Positions 49,501 to 58,056 of a stretch of DNA of 64,000 bases are shown in pieces. The stretch is from the NCBI RefSeq assembly GCF_026127265.1, contig NZ_WWFG01000012.1, forward strand, positions 1 to 64,000, written 5' to 3'. The position numbers and the translations under genes are program-made. The notes beneath the pieces were generated by a model. That model was not told where the DNA came from. It searched no databases and saw only the letters and a program-made list of their open reading frames with translations. The stretch is from Nostoc sp. KVJ3. Lineage in GTDB: Bacteria > Cyanobacteriota > Cyanobacteriia > Cyanobacteriales > Nostocaceae. How positions within the stretch are numbered: position 1 is the stretch's first letter; each line of letters starts with the position of its first letter.

Positions 49501-52239
49501 TAATTCCGCTAATCTCTTGATTAACACACCGGGAGCTTCATTTTCACCTTCAAACAAAACTTTGAGGGGAATAATGCGTGTAGTGCCTGTTTCTTCAATT
49601 TGATTAATCAAATTTTGAGCTTGATTTCGCCGATTTTTATATAGTTCTAAATCATCATCGTCAAGACTTTCTGGCAAAGGTTTAGTAGCATTTTTTACCG
49701 CTTTTTGAAACTTTTCAATAAAACCAGGATTTTGCCGAGAAAATTCCATTGCTTCCGTGCGGCATGGTTGACTATGTTGTTGAATATCTTGTAGTAGGTA
49801 TAGTTGACCAATAGCCAATTGTTTAAGTTCATCATATATAGCCCCACGTACAATGTCATAATAATGTGTACGTTCAATACCATTAGATATAGAGGCTGCA
49901 TTTTCACGACTATCAGAAAATACTACTAGCTTGCGTGATTTTGGGTCATCTGGTAACTGATAAAATATCTCTTTAGAGAGCAGTTGACTTAATCGAGAAA
50001 AACCAGTACGAAACCCTCTAATTGAAGATTGCCTCGTCTTTCTCTTGCTGTAATCTGTAGCGCAGCAAGGACAAATAGAGGGTTGCGCTCGCATAAATTC
50101 TTGATCTTCAGATTTTGTATCTCGCAAGTGAAAGATATAACCTTTAACCCACTGTTGACTGGGTATATCTGGGTCTCCGAGAGTAACGCGACCACTACAA
50201 GTATCTAAAGAGGCTTTGTCCCACAGAGCTTTTTCTGTACCGCTACCTTGTCTTTTTGGTTGATTCCAGCCCTTTTCTTTTGGGACATCTTCATGAATAT
50301 TTCTTAAAGGCCAAAAGATGGCATATTCGCGGTAAGTTCGGCGCTCCAACAAACTCCCAGCTTGACGGTCAGGAATTCCTTCAATATCTGGCTCTGTAGG
50401 TAGAAGCTCCCACTCCAAGCCTTCATTATTGTCTAAAACTAGGCGATTTCCACCATAAAATACAGTACCGCATTGTTCGCAGTAAAGCAATTCCAACACT
50501 CGATAATTTTGATGAACTATTGGGGGATTTTCGGCAAATAGTTTGCCAACTGGTCGATTTTCACTGCTTTCATCCCCATGACAATCGTAGTTAGGCTTTG
50601 TGCAAGCCCAAAGACCATTAATATTTCTAAAAAACCAGTGTAATCTGAAAGAAGGTAGAGACTTATTATCACATAAACTCCGAGCTATGAGTAGTCCTCT
50701 TGCTGCCAATTTGCGGTTTTCATCTGTTAAATTATCACCAAAAAGTATCTGAGAAAATTTATTTAAAGATACTGCACGACGAATTTTTTCAGCATCTGTA
50801 CAAGCATTGATCATTTTAGCAGCAACAGCAGCACTTTCTGATTCCAATATTTGACGGCAGGTTTCATTTTCATATAGATTTTTTACCTCTGGTGTTCTTG
50901 CTAAAGCGATAAACGGTTCACTAGGTAAAAAATCTTGACTTTCAACTGCCACGACTTGCTGAAGATGGCCAGGGATAATCTGCTCAGAATGCCATTCTTT
51001 ACCAAAGAATTGAGACAGGAATTCTCGGCTTTGTGGATCATTTGGTTCCAGAGATGCGCTAGAAGCAAGAATTCTTAGTTGAGGATGACCAGGATAAAGT
51101 CCCAATCTTTCAAGCAATAATCGAATTAAGTATGCAACTTCTGTACCAGCAGTACCACGATAAAGGTGCAATTCATCAACAATTAAGTGAAAAATACTAC
51201 CATCTTTCTTTAACCATTCCCGTGTTTTCTCAAAAATATTTTTATCGATATCCCGCATCAGCATAATACTGAGCATAGAATAATTAGTAATTAAAATATC
51301 TGGTGGGGCATCTTGCATATCCCAACGACAGCGCATTTCTGCCCCATCTAAACGAGGAAAGAAGAATCTTACATCTTCTTCATCAGGTTTAATAGTATGC
51401 TGAATAGCTGCATCAGCAGATTCCTGCATATTCCTCATTTGTTTGACAAGTTCTTCTATTTTCTTCCCGTTAGGTTTCCCATTCTGTTTATACTCTTGTC
51501 CTGGCACTGGTGTCACACCGTTATATCTACCAAAATAGATTCGATTACCATTCCTACGACTTTTAAACCAATCTCGTGCCTGTTCAGAATCTAAAGCACG
51601 GCGCAGTCTGGTAAGCTGGTCTTCAACTAGTGCATTCATCGGATATAAAATTAGCGCCCTCACAGCAGCATCCCTGGTTTCATGGTTTCTTTGAGGTACG
51701 CGATAAGAACGCTTAAAACTGCGTCTTTTCTCTACCATCGGGTTACATTTATTTTGCCAGTCCTCATTTTTCCACCAATCATTGAGGTAATTTGGCTCAG
51801 TTACCGGTGCTTTCCAGGTTTGTGATTCTTGGGCTAGGTAAGCAAAAAGTGGCAACAAAAAAGATTCCGTTTTACCTGAACCTGTACCAGCGGTTACTAC
51901 TACATTTTCACCTAATAATGCCTGACGGAGCATTGCAACTTGGTGGCTATATAATGGATAATCACCAACAAGTCCACAAGCGGCTAAACTTTTGAAGTCT
52001 GCAAGAGAAGCTTCATTAAAACCAGGAACATCTGAAACCTCTAGATTATTGATTGTCTTGCCAGATAATTGATAACTGGGCAGTGGCTCAATCCAAGGTT
52101 CTTGGTAAAATACTCCAGGGTTAAGCAGATGCCTTTCCCGTTCCTTCTCAATTTCCGGAAACTGGGTACTGAAAGCAGTCTTAATATAGAGAATTAAGTT
52201 ATCGCGGATTTTATCAAAAGCACCAATTGGATCAATCAT
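46546..52239 (-). CDS. Giant DEAD/DEAH-box helicase with DUF1998-type C terminus (DruE-like)
   Basis: The 1897-residue protein shows Q-motif YSHQ (97-100), Walker A TAGTGSGKT (116-124), motif Ia LYPMNALVEDQ (198-208), VDELH (354-358), SSAS (393-396), TTMEVGIDIGS near 1200 and motif VI QQRAGRAGRRGQ near 1230. Cys pairs for zinc occur near 583, 722, 1101-1125 and 1480-1503. The C-terminal cluster CDSSCYNCLQNYRN near 1753 is the DUF1998 signature. Size and layout match the DruE helicase of Druantia anti-phage systems, with DrmA/YprA-type helicases as more distant kin. The ATG overlaps the upstream gene's stop by 8 bp, so all three genes are one operon. Confidence 0.8.
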   Translation of the reverse strand: MIDPIGAFDKIRDNLILYIKTAFSTQFPEIEKERERHLLNPGVFYQEPWIEPLPSYQLSGKTINNLEVSDVPGFNEASLADFKSLAACGLVGDYPLYSHQVAMLRQALLGENVVVTAGTGSGKTESFLLPLFAYLAQESQTWKAPVTEPNYLNDWWKNEDWQNKCNPMVEKRRSFKRSYRVPQRNHETRDAAVRALILYPMNALVEDQLTRLRRALDSEQARDWFKSRRNGNRIYFGRYNGVTPVPGQEYKQNGKPNGKKIEELVKQMRNMQESADAAIQHTIKPDEEDVRFFFPRLDGAEMRCRWDMQDAPPDILITNYSMLSIMLMRDIDKNIFEKTREWLKKDGSIFHLIVDELHLYRGTAGTEVAYLIRLLLERLGLYPGHPQLRILASSASLEPNDPQSREFLSQFFGKEWHSEQIIPGHLQQVVAVESQDFLPSEPFIALARTPEVKNLYENETCRQILESESAAVAAKMINACTDAEKIRRAVSLNKFSQILFGDNLTDENRKLAARGLLIARSLCDNKSLPSFRLHWFFRNINGLWACTKPNYDCHGDESSENRPVGKLFAENPPIVHQNYRVLELLYCEQCGTVFYGGNRLVLDNNEGLEWELLPTEPDIEGIPDRQAGSLLERRTYREYAIFWPLRNIHEDVPKEKGWNQPKRQGSGTEKALWDKASLDTCSGRVTLGDPDIPSQQWVKGYIFHLRDTKSEDQEFMRAQPSICPCCATDYSKRKTRQSSIRGFRTGFSRLSQLLSKEIFYQLPDDPKSRKLVVFSDSRENAASISNGIERTHYYDIVRGAIYDELKQLAIGQLYLLQDIQQHSQPCRTEAMEFSRQNPGFIEKFQKAVKNATKPLPESLDDDDLELYKNRRNQAQNLINQIEETGTTRIIPLKVLFEGENEAPGVLIKRLAELGINPAGNDRDDQKYYYDAEEHHWTRFFDFESLSLKWQSDLSNAAKDKRNFLVSKVISEVSDAFFSRLFYNLESAGLGYICLNLPQDRLEELATQCNTSAAIFREICNGCLRVIGDLYRYPKYRPDDWNSWNDAKARLKKYINKCVTHNKLLEKKLFQALWSAICEDGKHDHLKISPLHLWVRVAVANDPVWQCESCGRSHLYYAGGICTNCLGELPTLPNKNCTDLYERNYYATEAVNKRQPLRLHCEELTGQTDDQAERQRHFRNIVVNIGEQERDFIPVVDIIDILSVTTTMEVGIDIGSLMAVVMANMPPMRFNYQQRAGRAGRRGQAFAIVLTLCRGNSHDEFYYQHPEKITGDPPPVPFLSMSQVEIVQRLLAKECLRRAFIAADVRWWDSPTPPDSHGEFGKVEDWRDNESRREKVRNWLETSDEVTEVVSALLIGVKNIDANTFEIYARQHLFNKINDCANNLELAGKGLAEILAEGGILPMYGMPSRVRDLYHHNPLKNSNFATINRDLDLAITEFAPGAEKTKDKRIYTSIGFTAPLLPDSKNGLVPADNDPLSQRKWMLRCQRCQHTETSIKKFEKLICPKCEATKEQGFRVFPWAVPLAFRTSLNPGADAKDEYEVLVTGAASVAESQPQDFDVVDGTNTTKAFSASGRVFRVNDNNGQLFKGAVGKASFGRGDKLLEFQWINERFQNKPDGVKFKEPGETEELAIVAPKITGVLRIQPTSVPDGLCLDPIAAGSAIKAAFYSAAFIIRAVASQQLDIDPEELDISGLRQVELEGTGEKVGEIVISDRLANGSGFTDWLSQHWQEIIIEKILNIQNAFADAMMSAKHRHECDSSCYNCLQNYRNKNYHGLLDWRLGLSLLRALGDKNFRCGLHGDFSDPDLENWLQTASILRDAFCASFSNCSPEDMGGLPGFTVGDITVIIVHPLWNLNNRIGLLTDAVAKVAPDNQIRYINTFNLLRRPSWCYQSLSSPQA

Positions 52240-53326
52240 CGTTTACCTCAAAATTGATATCTAAAAACTTAATTAACATGGTTTGATCTAACTTAGCCGC
52301 AGTCATTTCTGCTATTTGAGGGGGAACATCTCGAAATAAATTGAAACCTGTAACATTCAAATTGGTGACTACTTCCTTTTCTTTAGATAAAAAGGAGTTG
52401 ATGGTGCGTTGTTGTAATGGTAACTTTTCTATAAAAATAGGCGCATATCCTGAGCATAAAGTTAAAGCTCTTTCTAGGAGTTGTGGCAGTTTAGCACCAA
52501 CTGGAACTGCCATAATAAATCGACGTTGGTCGTAAATAAGAACTTGAATCTTAGCAGATTTAAGAACAGCATATCGTCCCCAGTCACGTTCAACTTGGGT
52601 ACATCTTTCTTCTTGCCAAAGATAATATATCTTGGTATTCCGATAGGGGTGTTGATATTGGCTGAGGCGGATATCCGGCTTCCTCTTTCCCGAATCATCT
52701 TCGATTGATGTGGGAGAGAGGATAAAGCGTAAAATATTTTCGTCAAATGTTTTACTTTTCCAGTTAAGTTCTGGCTCATTAGACCATTGATAATTAATTA
52801 AGGAATCTTCAAGGGAGGCGGCAAAATGCAAAAGTGACCAAGAAGATGGTGTTTCTATAAAATTTATGGCTAATTGAGCAGCAATTTTATGTAATTCTGA
52901 TATATCCTCAGTTTGTACTACTATCCGCTTAGGTACTAATATTAATTCACTCCTTTGTTCGGCCACATCAATATTTATGTGTTGTCCAACAGATTGACAA
53001 GCATTCCTTAACTTATCTATAGTATTCGGTGTTCTAACTCCTGCTAAAATAGCTTGGGGAAACCCACCACTAGGTAATCTTATTAATACAGGTGGTGCGA
53101 CATACACTCTTCTTCTATTATTATCAGTGAAATCAAATTCACAGTGACCGAGTGAATTGAGGGCACGAACGGTTGATAATATTTTATTTTTCATATCATC
53201 TCCCTCATCACTAATAGCAGTTTTACTAAGACTATGAAGATAATTAAATGCCTGTTTAAACGATAACCAAGACATTTCCTTATTGGCAGAAATTACATAG
53301 AGTAGTTCATCGCTATTCCTATACAC
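52232..53326 (-). CDS. Druantia-like accessory protein, second part (364 residues)
   Basis: This soluble protein starts at a GTG that lies in the last codons of the 684-residue gene (8-bp overlap) and ends 8 bp inside the helicase gene. Segments such as WSLLHFAASL, KIYYLWQEER and RYAVLKSAKIQVLIYD suggest an alpha/beta fold, and there is no membrane span. Together with the upstream gene it makes 1048 residues, roughly the size of a DruH-type (STY4851-like) single protein, so it may be a split half. That link is an inference from size and order. Confidence 0.6.
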   Translation of the reverse strand: MYRNSDELLYVISANKEMSWLSFKQAFNYLHSLSKTAISDEGDDMKNKILSTVRALNSLGHCEFDFTDNNRRRVYVAPPVLIRLPSGGFPQAILAGVRTPNTIDKLRNACQSVGQHINIDVAEQRSELILVPKRIVVQTEDISELHKIAAQLAINFIETPSSWSLLHFAASLEDSLINYQWSNEPELNWKSKTFDENILRFILSPTSIEDDSGKRKPDIRLSQYQHPYRNTKIYYLWQEERCTQVERDWGRYAVLKSAKIQVLIYDQRRFIMAVPVGAKLPQLLERALTLCSGYAPIFIEKLPLQQRTINSFLSKEKEVVTNLNVTGFNLFRDVPPQIAEMTAAKLDQTMLIKFLDINFEVNDD

Positions 53327-55373
53327 GTTTTGCCCCTTTTTGGAATTCTACCCATAAATTTTTAAGACGAATATCGCTGAGAGGAGGCAAAGTTCGCTTG
53401 TGGTTATCTAATAATATTTTTTTCCATGAATCCAGTTTTTTTCTATCCTTACAAGGTGATAGTTTTAGCTCTGATTCTTTTAAACTGGTGCCACAAAACA
53501 TAGCTCTATCAAAAAGGCTTCCTTTAGCAATAGCCCAAACTGGATACCAATCAATAAGTATTGATTCTTCTGGATAAATTGCAACTTGTCCCGGTTCTTT
53601 GCCCAGAAAAACAACGCGCTGCTTGCCTTGGATTGGTAGGAGAGTATTGAAGTTAAAAGTAGGACAATCAACTCCCTTTACTAATGCTCCCCTCACTTCT
53701 GGAGAATGTTCATCTTTAGTGGTCGTAACCAAACCAAATCTGTCAATATATGACGTTTTTATACTTGAAACTAAAGAGAAATCCTCTACTAATAATAAAG
53801 ATAAACGTTTAATAACATTGTCACCATTACGGGCTTCAATTTTAATATTTGTATCTACTGGAATATCTGGAGGTAGTTCATAAATACTTTGTCCAGATGT
53901 ATCTTCTAGCAGTCTGCCATTACAATATAATTTTGCTGTTCCATCACTGCATTGTAAAACTAATTTTGGTGGTGCAAACCTAAAGAACCAATTTCCGTTT
54001 CCAAGGCGTAAACCACCTTCTAAACTCAGTCTGATGCTAGTGGAAAATGATAATATAGGATATTCGCTTTTTACTATTTCATCACTATGGGCAGCAGTCA
54101 CTTTAAATAAGTACCATCCATTTGGTAATCCTTTAACAATATGCAACCTCTCAAAACCTTCACAACTGGATGTTCCCCATCTTTCTAGCAAAGTACGGCA
54201 CTCTTGATGAACTGCTAAAAAAAATGGCGAACCTTTAGGAAGTCTCCCTACTTCTACAATTCCTGGTAAACTCAGACTTCTGCCTTCAACAAATATTCGT
54301 ATATGGGAATTTGGAAACTTAAAACGCCATTTATTATCAGGAGATTCCATCTGGAAAGCGTAACGCCAATCTAGCATGGAAGCATCAATATTTCTACCGT
54401 TTAATATGGGTGAAGACCAACCATTACCATGTTCGTCACAGGAATAAAAATCGTTATTAAAATTTAAAATCAGACCATCTTCAGGAAAATCATGCTTTGT
54501 CGTACAACGTAAGGTGAAGCTGGCACGTTTAGCAGTCAAGTCGAGTTTGCAACACAGTCTTAAGACCCCGTAAATCTGCGTTCTCCCCTCAGATTGTAAT
54601 TCTGTGGTTCCATCCCAGTTACATAACTCATCTACAATTCTTTCAATCAGTGCCTGACGTAATTCATTACCTTCGCTAGTTTCTTCTAGCAATTGCAGCG
54701 TTCGTGTTCGCAGATAGCTACGCCCGTATCTTACTAACAAAGATGTTATGTGTCTTTCGGAAGGAAGGGAAATTGTTTCTAAGCCTGCCTCTGCAAAAAT
54801 AATGGGTAGTGCCTTAAGTTCCTTTTCAGTCAAAAGTGTTTGGGCGATGGGTATACCAACGTGAACTAATCTGCCAGTAATGTTGGCGTTAAAAATGCCC
54901 AATTTATCCGATTTATCGACATTTGCCCATTTCTCTAAATCTCTCCAAAGTTTTTGCATCTCGTCAAAATCTGGATATTTTCCAGAGGTCGGTTTTTCTC
55001 CCAGTAATTCCCGCAAGCGGGGATAGTAGGCTTTGGAAGAAAAATCACCTTCAGTACCTGCTGCCAAAACAAATAAAGCTAAATAGCCTATGTATGGAGG
55101 ATAACCTTGACGTTGGTATCGCCATACCGGGTTTTGCATACTCCTCAAGGCTTGTTGACAGATACTACTTAGACCAATTACATTTTTTACTGTTTGGATA
55201 AAGTCTTGGCAAGTAACCCCTTTAGAGATGCCTAATGAATTAATTAAATCCTCTGTGACGTAAAGATAAACATTACGCCCAGACATTTCTGGATTGAAAA
55301 AATGCTGGGCAATTATTTCGTTCCACTCTGAGTAACTTCTAGTATTTTTTGCAGTATAGCTTAGGGTTTTCAT
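53319..55373 (-). CDS. Druantia-like accessory protein, first part (684 residues)
   Basis: This is the first gene of the leftward operon. It begins MKTLSYTAKNTRSYSEWNEI. Motifs FFNPEMSGRNVYLYVTEDLI and YPPYIGYLALFVLAAGTEGD resemble the N-terminal half of STY4851/ECs_5259-type proteins that accompany DruE-like helicases. The C-terminal half is beta-rich (repeated strands, as in GNGWSSPI, LPNGWYLFKVTA) and may be a binding domain. No nuclease motif is seen. The right copy is intact and the left copy (570-2623) is broken by indels. A VapBC-like pair diverges upstream. Confidence 0.65.
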   Translation of the reverse strand: MKTLSYTAKNTRSYSEWNEIIAQHFFNPEMSGRNVYLYVTEDLINSLGISKGVTCQDFIQTVKNVIGLSSICQQALRSMQNPVWRYQRQGYPPYIGYLALFVLAAGTEGDFSSKAYYPRLRELLGEKPTSGKYPDFDEMQKLWRDLEKWANVDKSDKLGIFNANITGRLVHVGIPIAQTLLTEKELKALPIIFAEAGLETISLPSERHITSLLVRYGRSYLRTRTLQLLEETSEGNELRQALIERIVDELCNWDGTTELQSEGRTQIYGVLRLCCKLDLTAKRASFTLRCTTKHDFPEDGLILNFNNDFYSCDEHGNGWSSPILNGRNIDASMLDWRYAFQMESPDNKWRFKFPNSHIRIFVEGRSLSLPGIVEVGRLPKGSPFFLAVHQECRTLLERWGTSSCEGFERLHIVKGLPNGWYLFKVTAAHSDEIVKSEYPILSFSTSIRLSLEGGLRLGNGNWFFRFAPPKLVLQCSDGTAKLYCNGRLLEDTSGQSIYELPPDIPVDTNIKIEARNGDNVIKRLSLLLVEDFSLVSSIKTSYIDRFGLVTTTKDEHSPEVRGALVKGVDCPTFNFNTLLPIQGKQRVVFLGKEPGQVAIYPEESILIDWYPVWAIAKGSLFDRAMFCGTSLKESELKLSPCKDRKKLDSWKKILLDNHKRTLPPLSDIRLKNLWVEFQKGAKRV

Positions 55374-55698
55374 GTATTAATTATAATACTTAAATTTATT
55401 TATACCAAAAATGTTTTCACAAAACGCGATCGCGCTCTCAATCAGCGGACAATAATTGAACTAGCTCCGATGGAACACGAGCAAAGCGCATAAAGCGTTA
55501 CAGTAGCAATGGATAGGCCGGCAATGGAAGTGTGGCCAGTATCTAGTTAATATGAATATCTGGATACCCAGACATTCATACAGCCAAATTAGGTGTGTAC
55601 CCAGGTAGCAACGTTATGCTTCTATCTCTTGTAAGGGAAGTAGCAGCATAATTAAGGTACTTGCCAAAATTGTTAAGTATGAGTTCTGGAATGCCGAT
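55374..55698. promoter_or_regulatory. Divergent control region with CTGGATACCCAG box
   Basis: This lies between the Druantia-like operon and the VapBC-like pair. It carries GCGATCGC near 55428 and one CTGGATACCCAG box at 55560-55571, with a partial match TGTGTACCCAG about 30 bp later. The boxes match those in the par locus, so the par RHH protein may also bind here. Confidence 0.5.
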
Positions 55699-55989
55699 AT
55701 GGAAACAATGAAGTTGCGATCGCATATTGGGACAGATGGTATATTGCAAATCCAGACACCCACTGATTTAAAAGATATAAATGTTGAGGTAGTGGTGGTT
55801 ATACAGCCGTTAGCTGATGCAGAAGTTGCAACATCTTCAGAAGCCCAAGCACAATATAACGCTTGGGGAAAGCCCACAACGAAAAAATCGATAAGTAATG
55901 CAATTGCCAGAATGGAACAACTGCGGCGAGAAGTAGCGTTAGATAAAACGTCAATCCGCTCCATGATTGAAGAGGGGCGAAGATTTTAA
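55699..55989 (+). CDS. VapB-like antitoxin
   Basis: The 96-residue protein pairs with the PIN toxin that follows. The N terminus (METMKLRSHIGTDGILQIQT) is beta-rich as in small DNA-binding antitoxins, and a helical C terminus with KTSIRSMIEEGRRF would cover the toxin. The TAA and the toxin ATG overlap (TAATG). No single antitoxin family is certain. The ATG at 55699 is preferred, with a second ATG 9 bases on. Confidence 0.7.
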   Translation: METMKLRSHIGTDGILQIQTPTDLKDINVEVVVVIQPLADAEVATSSEAQAQYNAWGKPTTKKSISNAIARMEQLRREVALDKTSIRSMIEEGRRF

Positions 55990-56435
55990 TGCAGTTTGTT
56001 TTGGATTGTTCTGTAGCAATTAGCTGGTGTTTGGTGGATGAAAATAACCCTACTGCAAATGCGATACTAGCAATGATGCCGGATGCTGAAGCATTTGTAC
56101 CGGGGATTTGGTCACTGGAGATTGCTAATGTTTTACTGGTAGCTGAACGGCGTAATCGTATGACTCAGAAACAATCTGAGGAAGCTATTGCTTTGTTACA
56201 GTCGCTATTGATTCAGGTTGATACGGCTACTGATGCAAATGCTTTGGGTGCAACCTTGACGCTGGGGAGACAGGAAGGTTTAGCCGCTTATGACGCAGCT
56301 TATTTAGAATTAGCGTTGCGGTTGGGATTGCCTTTAGCAACGATTGATCAAAGGTTAGCGGAGGCGGCTACGAGGTGTGGCGTGGATTTGGTCGTTGCCG
56401 ATGAAGAAACGCCTTCCATTGGGGAGACACCGTAA
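55989..56435 (+). CDS. vapC: PIN-domain (VapC-like) toxin
   Basis: The 148-residue protein has the full PIN acidic set: D6 (FVLDCSVAISW), E44 (WSLEIANVLL), D102 (AYDAAYLELA) and D120 (ATIDQRLAEA). VapC toxins cleave tRNA or rRNA when the antitoxin decays, stabilising the plasmid. It is translationally coupled to the antitoxin. The right copy is intact. Confidence 0.88.
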   Translation: MQFVLDCSVAISWCLVDENNPTANAILAMMPDAEAFVPGIWSLEIANVLLVAERRNRMTQKQSEEAIALLQSLLIQVDTATDANALGATLTLGRQEGLAAYDAAYLELALRLGLPLATIDQRLAEAATRCGVDLVVADEETPSIGETP

Positions 56436-56523
56436 GTCAGGTTGTCATTTCCGAAAAATAAGCTGAACAATGCATCAACACTCTACTTGAGTCGCAGATT
56501 CTCATTTTAGGCTGCATAAATAC

Positions 56524-56535
56524 CTGGATACCCAA
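56524..56535. promoter_or_regulatory. CTGGATACCCA box upstream of parA
   Basis: CTGGATACCCAA lies 70 bp before the parA ATG and is a member of the box family found at 55560, 57256, 57376, 57495 and 57823. It is probably an operator through which the RHH partner represses the par operon, or an outlying centromere site. Confidence 0.55.
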
Positions 56536-56604
56536 ATATTCATACATCCACATTTTATGTGTGTAAGTGCGATATGATTTTTCCATCTTTTATAAGGGGA
56601 GATT

Positions 56605-57207
56605 ATGCCAATCATCTCTCTTAGCTCATTTAAGGGCGGAGTGTCGAAAACAACTTCAGCTATCTGCCTCGCCTCACTGTTTTGTGATGATGGGGCAACT
56701 TTAGTTATTGATGCCGATCCGAACCGTTCAGCAACCACTTGGGCAAGACCTGGGGGACTACCATTTCAGGTCTGCGGAGAAAAGGAAGCAGCAAAGTTGA
56801 TGCGTAAGCAGAAGTTTGAATTTATAATTTTTGACACTCCTGCCCGCCCTAATGATGTGGAAGTGGAGGATTTAGCAAGGGGCTGTGATCTACTTATCGT
56901 TCCAACTCCACCAGACCTGTTGAGCATGGATGCGATGGCACTCATGGCAAAATCCTTGCCCCAAGATACAAACTGGAAAGTCCTACTTACAATGATTCCG
57001 CCGCCGCCTCAAAGAGATGGACAGGAAGCAATGGAAGCACTCTTAACACAAGGTTATCCTGTTTTGAGTCGTGGGATTCGATTTTACAAAGCTTATAAGG
57101 ATGCGGTGACTAGTGGAGTTCCTGTTTATAAGGTTCGAGGGGGCAAAGTAGCATGGCGGGATTGGACGGAAATAAAAAACGAAGTGATTCAAGCAATAAA
57201 AGGGTGA
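56605..57207 (+). CDS. parA: ParA-family partition ATPase
   Basis: The 200-residue protein is a short (type Ib) ParA. Deviant Walker A KGGVSKTT lies near 10-17, Walker A' DADPNRSATTWA near 38, and Walker B FIIFDTPARPND near 73. There is no N-terminal HTH, so repression must come from the partner. It moves plasmid copies over the nucleoid when stimulated by a centromere-bound partner. The GGGGAG before the ATG is a good ribosome site. Its TGA overlaps the partner's GTG (GTGA). Confidence 0.9.
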   Translation: MPIISLSSFKGGVSKTTSAICLASLFCDDGATLVIDADPNRSATTWARPGGLPFQVCGEKEAAKLMRKQKFEFIIFDTPARPNDVEVEDLARGCDLLIVPTPPDLLSMDAMALMAKSLPQDTNWKVLLTMIPPPPQRDGQEAMEALLTQGYPVLSRGIRFYKAYKDAVTSGVPVYKVRGGKVAWRDWTEIKNEVIQAIKG

Positions 57208-57846
57208 GCCGATTTAGTGAGGTCTTAGGGGCAGCCCAAGAAAATACCCAACTACCTGGATACCCAGAAAATCAGCTATCTGAACAGCTAGATACTCAAC
57301 CAACCGAAGAATCATTAAGCCAGCCACTTAATGAGGTGAAAAATCAACCACCTGAAAATTTGACAACCCAACTACCTGGATACCCAGAAAATCAGCTATC
57401 TGAACAGCTAGATACTCAAGCAACCGAAGAATCATTAAGCCAGTTACCTGAACAGGTGAAAGTCAAACATCTGATAACGCAACTGCCCAAACACCTGGAT
57501 ACCCAGAAAATCAGCTATCTGAACAACTAAAAACCCAGTTACCTGAGAATTCAACCACCCAACAACCTCAACAGCCAGTAACCCGGTCATCTAAACACTT
57601 AAAGGATAAAGATAAATTAGCCAAGCGTGAGAATCCCGACTATACCCAAACCACTTTTCGCATTCCGAAAAAATTGAGCAGGCAGATCAATCGAGTGCTG
57701 ATGGACTTGGCAGACGAGGGGAATATGTGGATAGGAGCGACTTGTTAGAAGAATTAGCCAGTGCATTTATCCGACTAGCTGATGAAGTTGGTGTAGTAGA
57801 GGCGTTAGAAAAAGTCAAAAATCTGGGTACCCAGATGGATGAGTAG
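57204..57846 (+). pseudogene. parB: ParB-like RHH centromere-binding protein with 40-residue repeats (frameshifted here)
   Basis: Translation starts at a GTG overlapping the parA stop. The product has near-identical 40-residue units (LPGYPENQLSEQLDTQ plus about 24 residues), then a C-terminal RHH domain: TTFRIPKKLSRQINRVLMDL, then a helix with RSDLLEELASAFIRLADEVG. That order (flexible arm, RHH) is as in ParG-type partners of short ParA proteins. Two single-base losses (near 57460 and 57720) break this copy; the left copy is correct at both places, so the real gene is intact, about 214 codons. The repeat DNA contains CTGGATACCCAG boxes, so the coding region may itself be part of the centromere. 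Confidence 0.7.
57256..57834. other. parS: Putative parS boxes CTGGATACCCAG / CTGGGTACCCAG
   Basis: The 12-bp near-palindrome occurs at 57256, 57376 and 57495, one per coding repeat (120 bp apart). It occurs as the perfect palindrome CTGGGTACCCAG at 57823-57834, ten bases before the parB-like stop. Further copies lie at 55560 and 56524. Clustering only around the par genes suggests that the RHH protein binds them. Part of the recurrence is explained by the protein repeats, but the non-coding copies and the out-of-register copy at 57823 are not. Confidence 0.6.
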
Positions 57847-57973
57847 CCAACTGAGGCAATCGCACCTAGTCTTACATCACTGGTTAATTAACCTTTTACT
57901 GGATGCAGAGAATTGGCTTCTATGTCATCCTAGAAAACGAGAGTTAAAGGAGTGAGTATTTTTGTTGTTAGTA

Positions 57974-58001
57974 TTGACAGGCTTTCCCCTTTTGGTATCT
58001 A
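57974..58001 (+). promoter_or_regulatory. Promoter-like sequence of the RRM gene
   Basis: TTGACA (57974-57979), 16 bp, TATCTA (57996-58001), followed by a 55-nt leader that ends in TTTTTGGAGATAATCA before the ATG. Leaders of cold-induced cyanobacterial rbp genes are long and regulatory. The -10 match is weak. Confidence 0.35.
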
Positions 58002-58056
58002 CAGACTTTTCTCCAAAATTTAAATCTCTACACACTAATATTTTTGGAGATAATCA

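Noticed and set aside
46546..52239. DISARM (DrmA) or DPD (DpdJ) assignment for the large helicase
   Set aside because: No methyltransferase, DrmB/C or dpd genes are nearby, and the size and upstream pair fit Druantia better, although I cannot exclude them without a profile search.
57256..57530. CRISPR-like repeat in the par locus
   Set aside because: The 120-bp period is in frame with a 40-residue protein repeat, and the unit is far longer than a CRISPR repeat-spacer unit.
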